Shown: positions 8,639 through 19,200 of the stretch, one piece after another
Numbering within the stretch: position 1 is the stretch's first letter
Layout of the letters: each line of letters starts with the position of its first letter
NCBI GenBank assembly: GCA_025352065.1
Contig: JANXUC010000015.1
Location: forward strand, 1-32,173
From: Acidobacteriaceae bacterium
Lineage (GTDB): Bacteria > Acidobacteriota > Terriglobia > Terriglobales > Acidobacteriaceae
Reading direction: 5' to 3'
Length of the DNA: 32,173 nt
Notes under the pieces: generated by a model
What the model was told of the DNA's origin: nothing
The model's input: the letters and a program-made list of their open reading frames with translations, nothing else
The model's database searches: none
Program-made: the position numbers and the translations under genes

Positions 8639-9738
8639 TCAGCGTTCGCCTTTTGCCAGTGCTTCTGCTACATATTCTCCCGCAGATATTCGAATTCTGC
8701 GGGTCGGCCCGGCTGAGTCGAAAATATCTACCCGAAGAACATTTTGGTGGTCATCCAACTCATAGTGGAAGAGATAGGTTCGGCCATCGCCCAGCGTTTG
8801 CGATTTCACCCGGCCCCCGGAATCGTACTCCAAAGTAGAGACCACCTTGCCGTCTTGCACTATGCGGTTCATTCGTCCTGCCCAGTCGTAGCCGTACTCT
8901 GTTAAGCGTCGGTCGGCATCCTTGACTCGATCCAAGCGACCTGTTGCATTGTAGGAATAAACAAACTGGTCACCGTTTTTCTGGTTAGCCTCGATTACCC
9001 GATTACTGGAATCGTATTTAAAAGCCAACTCGTCGCCAGTGGAGGAATGAGCGAGTAAGAGGTTTCCCGCCGCGTCCCGGCCAAGGGACAGCACGCTCTT
9101 ATCGAAGGCTTCGATGGAGATCAGCGCCCCCAACTCGGGACGGCTTGCACCGTTCGGATTCGGAAACCGATAGGTTAGTCCGCGGTTCTGAAGTTTCCAT
9201 CCGGGCCATGCCCAATTGATGGTTGAACCTGAATAGGCGGTATGGCTCGCGTCGTTGTTGGTGTAGCGTGCGTCAAGATAGCCCCAACCCCAGTTGGATC
9301 GCCGAAAATGCGAGCGCCCGCCATTGTCCAAAATCAAATCCATCCAGGTGAAAGGCCACTTGTTGCCACCAGAAAAATGTTGAGACTATGATTCCCGCCA
9401 ATTCCAAAAGCGCGAGAAGTTAAATCCTGGGTTCGAATGACACGGGTTAAATCCAGCGGGATGGTGCCTGGGATCAGGAAATCCGTCCGCTGGTCGAGCA
9501 ATAAACCATAACGCAGATCAATCTGGACGGTTTCGAGACCGAGTTCCTTATAGAAACCGCTGCAGCCGGAAACGGCTCCAAAGCCCGGACGCTCGCGCTC
9601 GGCGGCGAAGTAGTGCCGCACAATGAAACATGGATCGTCTTTCTCAACATGCAGCGGCGCACGGACCTTTGCGTCGCTTTCGAGATAGTCGTCGCCGATG
9701 CCGTCCAAATCCGACGCCTCTTCGACGTTTTCGTACAA
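8639..9738 (-). pseudogene. RHS/YD-repeat protein remnant, frameshifted
   Basis: Two frames together encode one RHS-type protein. The upstream frame (to 9334) holds ELGLETVQIDLRYGLLLDQR, DFLIPGTIPLDLTRVIRTQD and SRAFGIGGNHSLN. The downstream frame continues NKWPFTWMDLILDNGGRSHF and then carries YD repeats (YDSSNRVIEANQKNGDQFVY, EYGYDWAGRMNRIVQDG, LEYDSGGRVKSQTLGDGRTY). One missing base near 9365-9369 (in GTGGCAAC) breaks the frame inside a conserved segment. The product stops at 8639 after only three or four repeats, far shorter than full RHS proteins, and has no core or toxin domain. RHS proteins are surface or secreted repeat proteins, often polymorphic toxins. This is a decayed fragment unless the indel is a sequencing error. 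Confidence 0.7.
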
Positions 9739-10153
9739 AACGCTGTCGTAGCTGGCGCTTGGCTCGCTTGGGAATGGCTAATCGATCATTCGTCCCCGCC
9801 TGCAGGACGAATAGTTTTTTCGTTTCGTGGCAGGATGCGATGTTTGCCCATCGGATTTCCGTGCTGCCAGCACGAGAGGTGCGTACTAAATTGCTTTCCT
9901 CGATCTTCAGCTCGATCGGCTCTCGATCCTCCGTGTTCGAGCTATACGAGGACCCAGCTCTGAGCCTCCACAGGAGAGTATGCTCCAGCAGGAGAGCTCC
10001 AGCGGTGAGGAATAAAACATCTCCCCACTCCGCATAGCCAGAAAGCCGGACGTAGAGTCCAAGAACTGCCGCTACTACCGAAAGAGCGAAGAGATTTCTC
10101 AAAAACAGGCGACTTCGAGCCATTCGAAGTCGGTACAGCCTGTGTGATTCCAC
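9644..10153 (-). CDS. YcxB-like membrane protein with disrupted C-terminus
   Basis: Two membrane helices (LFALSVVAAVLGLYVRL and VLFLTAGALLLEHTLL) are followed by a YcxB-type domain: IELKIEESNLVRTSRAG, STEIRWANIASCHETKKLFV and LAIPKRA. That order (W..I....ETK..F.L....IPKRA) is the family pattern. After IPKRA the reading frame becomes arginine-rich nonsense (KRQLRQRFVRKRRRG) and overlaps the RHS frame by about 95 bp, so the true C-terminus seems lost to a frameshift or fusion. The GTG at 10153 has GGGAAGAG close upstream; the ATG at 10123 is an alternative. Function of YcxB proteins is unknown. It lies 68 bp downstream of the NRPS gene and is probably not part of the pathway. Confidence 0.5.
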   Translation of the reverse strand: MESHRLYRLRMARSRLFLRNLFALSVVAAVLGLYVRLSGYAEWGDVLFLTAGALLLEHTLLWRLRAGSSYSSNTEDREPIELKIEESNLVRTSRAGSTEIRWANIASCHETKKLFVLQAGTNDRLAIPKRAKRQLRQRFVRKRRRGVGFGRHRRRLSRKRRKGPCAAAC

Positions 10154-10221
10154 TTACTCTTCCCGAGATACAACATATTGAACGATCACTTGGGATGTTT
10201 ACAACGGAGCGGCGAAACTCC

Positions 10222-13200
10222 TTAAGCTTCGATGATCTTGCGTCGGACCTTACGCAGTTTGTCCTGGCTGGCTTTTTGGAATTTCTCTTGTTCTTCACTG
10301 CGGTTCCGTTGTTCAGCCTCATCGAGTTTTGCGAACAAATACGCAATCGTGCCCCCGGGATTGCCGGAGATCAGGTCGAGCAGCAATTCGTAGGTGTTTG
10401 CCATCCGGGCGACGGTGCTCGCATCAAACAGATTCGGATTGTAGACCCACAGGGTGGATGGATCCGTTTCGGGAGTATTGATGAACAAGACAAGGTCGAA
10501 GCGCGACGAGCTTCCGACGCCAAGCGGACCCAGTTTTAAGTCTCCAAACCCCGTTGCCAGTTGCGGAGTGTTCTGCATCACAAACAAAATCTGAACCAGC
10601 GGGTTGTGGGTCAAGCTGCGGTCTGGGCGCAGCTCCTCAATGAGCTTGTCAAACGGAATGTCCTGGTGGGCCATGGCCTCGAGCGACCCTTCCCGAACCT
10701 GCTGAAAGAAGTCGATGAAGGTGGCGTCAGGAGTGAAACGTGCTCGCATGGGCAGTAGATTCACAAAGAATCCGATCATCTTTTCGGATTCCATCTGATT
10801 GCGGTTAGCCAAGTCTGTACCGATCACGACGTCGTCTTTTCCGGATAGTCTTCCAAGGAAGAGTTGGAAGGCCGCCAGCAGGGTCATGAAGAAAGTTCCT
10901 CGCTGGGTCCGACTTAGATCCTTTAGGCTCTTGACGAGAATTTCTGGAATTGGCTGCCGATGTATTGCGCCCCAGAATTGTTCCGTCTCTTTACGCGGAC
11001 GGTCCGTAGGAAGTTCGAGCACCGGCGGCGCGCCTTCCAACTGCAGACGCCAGTAGGCCAGTTGCTTGTCCAGCACTTCGCCGGAAAGGAATTCACGTTG
11101 CCACGCTGCGTAGTCCGCATATTGGAAATCGAGGTCGGGCAAGAGCGCCGGCCTGCCTTCTAGGTGCGCTTCGTAAAGAGTAGCCAACTCCTGCGAGAGC
11201 ACACCCAGCGACCAACGGTCGCTGATAATGTGGTGCATGTTCAGGATAAGCGCGTGATCTTCTTCCCCAATTTTGATTAGCGCAGGGCGTAATAGCGGAC
11301 CGGTTAGAAGGTTGAAGGGCTTCTGGATTTCTTCCGTCGCTAAGCGTCGGGCCTCAGCTTCGCGCTCCGCAATCGTTGGGAATGGGCTAGCGTCTAGATG
11401 GGTCCAGTGCAATTCGACCTGCGGTACGACGATTTGCACAGGCTCATCGTTGTGCATTTGGAACTTGGTTCGCAAAGATTCATGGCGGCGAACAACCTCG
11501 TCCAGGCTCTTCTCCAAGGCTCGTGGGTTGAGCTGGCCGGTCATACGTGTGACGTAGGCGATGTTGTAAAGCGGGTTGCCAGGTTCCAGTTGGTCCAGAA
11601 ACCAGAGCCGCTGCTGTGAAAAAGACACTGGCAGAGGCTTGTTGCGTGGCACGCGTCGCATGGGCGGAGCTTCTAAGCCACTTTTCTGTCCGACAGAAGT
11701 GTCTACCCGTTGAGCCAGGCCGGCAATCGTTGGAGCCTCAAAAAGAGTGCGAACGGGTAGGTCGGTGCGGAAGGCTTGTCGCACGCGTGAGATTACTTGT
11801 GTGGCCAACAGCGAGTGGCCCCCTAATTCAAAAAAGTCATCAGTCGGTCCAATTTGCGATAGCTTGAGAACCTCCGCCCAAATCCCTGTAATTATCTCCT
11901 CCGTGGGTGTGCGGGTGCCTCCGTCCGGCTTAGCGGCAGCTCCTATTCCGTAGTCGGGTACTGGCAGCCGTTTGCGGTCTACCTTTCCGTTGGGCGTGAG
12001 TGGCATCGCATCCATTTCTACGAAGGTCGTCGGGATCATATAGTCCGGGAGAGATTTTTTGAGATGGAGGCGAGCTTCAGCCAGCGACAACTGGGAACCT
12101 GGGACGAGTGTCCAGTAAGCCACCAGACGCGGTTGCCCCGGTGTATCTTCGCGTGCCATGACCAAACAATGCTGTACGCTGCAGTGGTGCTGCAGCGCTG
12201 TTTCAATTTCCCCAAGCTCGATGCGGAAGCCACGCAGTTTAACCTGATTGTCGATGCGTCCGATATATTGCAGCTGGCCATCAGCTTGCCATCTCGCAAG
12301 ATCGCCGGTGCGGTAAAGCCGGCGCGTGTCGCCGAAAGAACGGCTCGGTGAGGAGATGCCCGAGGGAGCGCTGGATGAGAATGGATCAGCGACAAACTTC
12401 TCCGCCGTGAGTTCGGGACGGTGGAAATAGCCGCGGGCCAGGCCGAGCCCGCCAATGTAAAGCTCTCCGGGAACGCCAGTCGGCGCGAGTTGCCGATGCG
12501 CGTCGAGCACATAAAACTGAGTGTTTGCGATCGGCCGTCCAATTGGCGCTACGGCGTTCAGATTGCTGGCAACGCGATATACCGAGGACCAAATCGTAGT
12601 TTCCGTCGGTCCGTACATATTCCATAAGGAATCGCAACGTGTGCGCAGCGAATTCGCCAGCTCCGCCGGAAGCGCCTCGCCGCCGCAGAGAATTTTCAGG
12701 TCCGGCCGTCCCGTCCAGCCGCTGTCGACCAGCATGCGCCAGGTAGCGGGCGTCGCTTGCATGACAGTAGCCGCTGACTTTTCGAGCAGCGCGCTGAGTT
12801 GGTGTGCGTCGCCCGCCTGTTCGCGGCTCGCCAGCACCAGGCGGGCACCCGTGATCAGTGGCAGATAAATTTCCAAGCCAGCAATATCGAATGACAGAGT
12901 TGTCACGCCCAGCAGCGTGTCGCGACTTTCCAAGCCTGGTTCGCGCTGCATCGAAAGAAGAAAATTGGTTAACGCCAAATGCTCGATTTCAACACCCTTA
13001 GGTTGGCCTGTCGATCCCGAAGTGTAAAGAAGATACGCAGCATCCTTGGGTGCCGGGTAGGAAGTGAGTGGTTCACTGCCGAGTTTGGCAATTTGCGGCC
13101 ACTCGACGTCAAGACTCAGTACCTGCGTGTTCGATTCCGTAGGGGACACCGGCAAGTTGCTCAATAGACTCGACTGTGTGATCAGCAATGGAACCCGCGC

Positions 13201-16200
13201 ATCTTGGACGATGAACGCGCTGCGGTCCTTGGGGTAGCCCGGATCGAGCGGGAGATAAGCTGCGCCAGCTTTTAGAACAGCGAGCAGAGATACGACCAGA
13301 TCGAGCGAACGGTCGAGGCAGAGCGCAACGTGCGTCTCCCGGCCAGCGCCGCGTTCTTGCAGGTAGCGGGCAAGTTGATTAGACCGCGCATCGAGCTCTG
13401 CAAATGTGAGTTGCTCTGCACCAAACTGAACGGCAATCGCCTGCGGCGTACGAGCGGCTTGCGCCGAGAAAAGATGGGGTAACGTTTGACTGAGCGGGAA
13501 GTCTTCCGCTGTGTCGTTGTGTTCAACTATTATTTGCTGCCGCTCACTCTCAGTCAGCAGCGGAAGTTGCGACAGCTTCAGTTCCGGATTCGCTACAGCA
13601 GCTTGCAACAGGACGCGAAAGTGCTGCAATAAGCGTTCCATCGTGGCCGGATCGAATAGATCCACGCTGTATTCGAGGCGGCTCTCAAGGCCTTTCTGCG
13701 TGTCATGCATTGAGAGATACAAATCGCCTTTGACGGTCTTGAAACCGCTGGGAACGGGCTTCAGGCGAAGCCCTTTAAGCTGCAGTGCTTCTGCCGGTGC
13801 GTTCTGCAGGACGAAGAAAGCCTGGACGAGCGGACTGTGCCGCAGGCTGCGTTCCGGATTCAACTCTTCGACAAGCTTCTCAAACGGCATGTCCTGGTTG
13901 GCGTAGGCGCCCAGCGCAGTTTCTTTGGCCCGCTCAATCATTTCTGCGAAGCTGGGGTCGCCCGACAGGCGCGTGCGCAGGGGCAATGTATTCAGGAAGA
14001 ACCCAATGACTCTTTCAAGATCGGGATGCGTGCGGTTGGCGATTGCGGTGCCGACGACGATATCGTCCTGCCCGCTGTGCCGTGACAGCAGTGCCTGGAA
14101 GCCTGCGAGCAACGTCATGAACAACGTTGCTCCGTGCTTGCGGCCCAACTGGGTGAGTTGGTCGGTAAGGGCAAGGGGCAACGTCAGGTACGCGACTTCT
14201 CCGTGAGAGTTTTCTGTTGCCTGGCGCGGCCGATCCGTAGGCAGCTCAAGCACCGGAGGAATATCTTTCAGTTTCTCTTTCCAGTAGCCAAGTTGCTTTT
14301 CCAGAACAGGTCCGTGTAGACACTCACGCTGCCACTCCGAGTAGTCGGCATATTGCAAAGGCAATGGGGGAAGGTCGGCAGCTTTGCCTTCGATCGTAGC
14401 CTCGTATAGATTCGCAAGTTCCTGAGACAGAACGCCCATGGACCAGCGATCGCTTATGATGTGGTGGACGTTCAGCAGCAAGTAGGAATCCTCGTCGCTA
14501 ACACGCACGAGTATGGAGCGCATGAGGGGAACTTGCGCCAGGTCGAAGGGTCGGTTGGCATCCTCGCCAATCACGCGCATGGCTTCGGCGTCGCGCTCGT
14601 GCTCCGGAAGGTTGGAGACGTCAACTCTCCGGAACGGAACCCGCACCGAATCATGAATGACTTGAACTGGCTGATCAGCGACTGTGTTAAACACGGTTCG
14701 CAAACCTTCGTGGCGGACGGCAATGATATTCAAACTAGCCTCAATGGCATCGGCATTCACGGCGCCAGTGATCTTAAGCGTCCACGGAATGTTGTAAGCC
14801 GGGTTGCCAGGATCGAGTTGATCGAGGAACCAAATCCGTTGCTGCGCGGACGATGCGGGCAAAGATGTTTCGCGGGAAACCCGCCGGATGGGCGGAACGT
14901 CCGAGCCGTGTTTTGCCGCCTGAATTCGCGCAGCCAGTATTTCCAGCTTCGGTGATTCGAACATTGCTTTCAGCGGAAGCTCGACTTCAAAAGCCTGACG
15001 CAAACGCGAGATGACTTGCGCTGCCAGCAAAGAGTGTCCGCCCAGCGTAAAGAAGTCACTCGTTACGCTGACTTGATCTAGATGAAGCACTTCGCTCCAG
15101 ATTGCTGCCACCTTTTCTTCGATGGGGTTGCGCGGAGCGACGTAGTTCTCGCTGGCATCCTTCTTGTATTCCGGCGGGGGCAGAGCCTTGCGGTCAATCT
15201 TTCCATTCGGCGTGAGCGGAAATGATTCAAGCACGACGAATGCCGTGGGCACCATAAAATCGGGCAGGCTTCGCTGTAAATGGAGCACCAAATTGTCTGG
15301 GTTCGGATCTACGCCTTCGTGCGGAACCAAATATGCGACCAACCGCTTAAGTCCAGGCTGGTCTTCACGTGCCAATACCAGGCATTGACGCACACTCGGA
15401 TCTTTCGCAAGCACTGCTTCAATTTCTCCTAGCTCAATGCGGAAGCCGCGTAGCTTAACTTGATGGTCGATGCGGCCAAGATAGTTAATGTTACCGTCCG
15501 GAAGCCAGCGGCATAGGTCGCCGGTTTTGTACATGCGTGAAGGGTTCTGTTTGCTAAACGGGTTTGCGACAAAACGTTCCGCCGTGAGATCGGTGCGGCC
15601 GAAGTAGCCACGCGCCAGCCCTTCTCCCGCAAGGTAGAGCTCGCCCGGGACGCCAACCGGAAGCGGCTGGAGATTCTTGTCGAGAATGTAGCACTGCTCA
15701 TTCGCAATGGGCTTGCCGATTGTTACGCGCCCCCCTTGCGGCACATGAGTCCAGGTGGAATACCCGCTCTCGGTGGGCCCGTACAGGTTGTGAACATTCT
15801 TGACGGTGCCGGTGCGATAGATCTCTTCGACCAGGGAGTCGGGAAGCGCCTCACCGGCCAGCACCACGGTTTGCAGGGCTTCCGGAAGCGCGTTCATGCG
15901 AACGAGTTCCGCAATGGCCGAGGGCACCGTATTGATCAGCGTGACTTCATCTTTCGCTGGCAGGGTTGGCAAGTATAGAGGGTTTTCCGCGAGAATGATC
16001 TTTCCGCCAGCCGCCGCGGTGATGAACATCTCGAACGTCGACATGTCGAAGCCGATAGAAGTGCAGAGGAGCACGCCAGCAAGTTCAGCGAGTGTAAAGA
16101 CCGTCTGTGCCCACTGCACGAAAGTGACGTTGTTGTGATGCTCCAGAGCAACGCCTTTCGGCCTGCCGGTCGAGCCTGAAGTGAACAGCACATACGCAAG

Positions 16201-19200
16201 ATTGTCGGGCGTGACCTGCGTTTGCGGATTCTCGCGTGACTCTTGCGAGATCTTTCCCCAGTCGGAATCAACGCACACGAATTTCGCGCGGTTGTTTTCC
16301 AACTTCGCAGCTAGCGATTGCTGTGTGAGAACAATCGGGGCGTGCGAATCCTCAAGAATCGCAGCCAACCGCTCGTGAGGGTAGCTGGGATCGAGCGGGA
16401 CATAGGCGGCGCCCGATTTCAGCACGCCAAAGATTGCGGGTACGAGGTCTGGCGTTCTTTCCATGAAGACGCCGATCAGGACATCGGGGCCAGCGCCGAG
16501 TTTGATCAGGTGATGCGCGATTTGGTTGGCACGTTCGTTGAGTTCGCCATACGTCGTCCGTTCTTCCCCGCAAATCAGAGCCGTTGCATCGGGAACGCGC
16601 TGAGCACTCTGCTCCAGCAAATTGTGGATGCAAAGCCTTGGAAAATCGGCTGCAGTACTGTTGAAATCAACCACTACTTTCTGCCGTTCGTCTTCTCCCA
16701 GCATCGGTAGTTGCGATAAATGTCGCTCGGGGTACTCGAGGCAGGATTGCAGCAACGTCTGGAAATGTTGAAGAGCACGGGTAATCGTCGCGTCTTCGAA
16801 CAGGTCCGTGGCGTACTCCACGTAGAGCAGATAGCCTTGGGGGACTTCGTTCACAAACCAGGACATGTCGAACATCGAAGTGTCGGTGTAAACCGGAACG
16901 CGCTCCAGCTTCAGACCGGTCAGTTCCATTGCCTGCATCGGTGCATTCTGCAAAGCGAACATAACCTGGAAGACCGGACTATGGCTCAGGCTGCGTTCCG
17001 GCTGGAGTTCCTCGACCAAGCGTTCGAACGGAATATCCTGGTGCGCATAGGCGCGCAGGCAAACTTCTTTAGTGCGCGCCATCAGTTCGCGGAATGTCGG
17101 ATCGCCGGAGACGTCTCCGCGTAACGCAAGCGTGTTGACAAAAAACCCGATCAACGGCTCGATTTCGGCGAAACTTCGATTTGCAATCGGAGAGCCAACA
17201 ATAACGTCTTCCTGTCCGGCGTAGCGCGAAAGCAGCGTTTGGAACGCAGAGAGCAGCGTCATAAACAGGGTCACGCCTTCGCTTTGACTCAACGTCGTTA
17301 GCTTCTCAATAAGTTCGTGCGAGAGAATTACAGACTGTGTGGCGCCGCGAACGGAGAGTACTGCCGGACGCGAATGGTCGGTCGGCAACTCCAGAATTGT
17401 GGGTACCCCGGCGAGCTGTTCTTTCCAATAATCGAGCTGTTTCCGCAGAACTTCGCCTTGCAACCATTCCCGCTGCCAAACAGCAAAATCGCAATACTGT
17501 ATCGCCAGCTCCGGCCACGGCGAAGGCACGCCGTGAACGAACGCCTCGTAGTGCGCAGCCAACTCTTCGGCCAAAACGCCCATAGACCAACGGTCGCTCA
17601 CGATATGGTGCATTGTTAGAAACAGTTGATAGTGGCCGAGTTCCAGCACGATGAGCTGTGCCCTTAGCAACGGTCCAGAGGAAAGATCAAAAGGACGTTG
17701 TGCTTCTTGCTCTGCGAGAGTGCGTGCTTGCGCCTCACGTTGTGGCTCAGAAAGGTAGGTTAGGTCTGTGACGGGTAGTGGGAGTTCCAGTTGGTTCGCG
17801 ATAACCTGAACCGGTTCGCTGCCATCCAAAGCAAAACTCGTTCGCAACGTGGCGTGGCGTTCAACGATCTTGTTGATGGCGCGGTGCAGGGCTGGAACGT
17901 TCAGCTTTCCTCGCATGCGTAACACGCGAGGCATGTTGTAAGACGGGCTGCCAGGCTCGAGCTGGTCCAAGAACCACAGTCTTTGCTGCGCAAAGCTCAG
18001 GGGAAGTTGATCGCGTTTCTCGGATCGCTTGATCTGCGGCGCGAGTAGCTCGCCGCCTGATCGTTGCGCCGCTTCGACGCGTTGCGCGAATTCGGCGACG
18101 GTCGGTGCTTCGAACATAGCCCGCAGCGGAAGTTCGACCCCGAGTGTTCGGCGCACTCGTGCCACGACCTGTGTTGCGAGAACTGAATGCCCCCCGAGCT
18201 CAAAGAAGTTGTCGTGAATGCCGACTCGATCTAGTTTCAGGACCTGAGCCCAAGCGCCAGCGATCATTTCCTCTGTAGGAGTTCTAGGAGCGACGAACTG
18301 CTGCGTGCGAGCGCTTGATCGCCCCGCTTCCATTGCTCGGGAAATACTGGCTATATCGAAAAGCTTGGACGCAACGCGGTTGACGACCTGGTTCGCGATC
18401 TGAGGGGCGCCAGTGGGCTCCGTAGTCTGATCGAAAGCCCAGACATTGTTCAGAAATCGTGGGACCTCTTCTGGATTGCCCGGAAGCGTAAGGCACAGGA
18501 CTTCTGGGCATTCCGTTCGAGTTTCAGCGCATTCTCGTTCGGAGCTGCTCACAAAAACAAAACTGCCCAGACTAAATTGAAGCTCGTCCGCGAGTTCGCG
18601 CAACCCGGTTGGTATTGATTTCACGCCCAAGCGTTGAGTGATAATGTGCTCGGGCCGAAGCGCCATGTTCGGATTCTGCGCGAACACAGCGTTGACATCG
18701 GCTTCGGCACTCTTGCTGCACAGGCAAAGAAGTTTTCCAGTCTCGCTCTGGCGGAGAAAGAACTTCTGCAAGGCCCGTCGCGGCGCATTCACAGGGATCG
18801 AGTCCGGCGGTCGGCTAGCGCAGGTGTCCTGCCAAAGCGTGTTGTCGCAATCCAGCACAACGACTTGTTTCGGAGCGGTTCGGAGAGAAAACATCCGTCG
18901 CGCTAGAGTAGTCCCCAGCGCGGTGAAGTATGCGGGCGTATACGGGATATGCCCTAGCTTGTCCGAGTATTCGTCCTCGTAATCTTCGACCGGATAGAGA
19001 CCGAACGCCTCGCCCGACGGAATAACGTGAACACCGGGCAACTCGCTCATGGCGGAGAGAAGCGTTTGCTCCGTTCGCGACAAAAACTCAGCCCAGTTCG
19101 CGTTTGCCGTTAGCTTTCGTTCCGACGGACAGATGCAGAGTAAGAATGGAGAGTGCGCCTTATGTCCGGCTGCCTGCAAAGCACCGATGAATTCGCGGAC

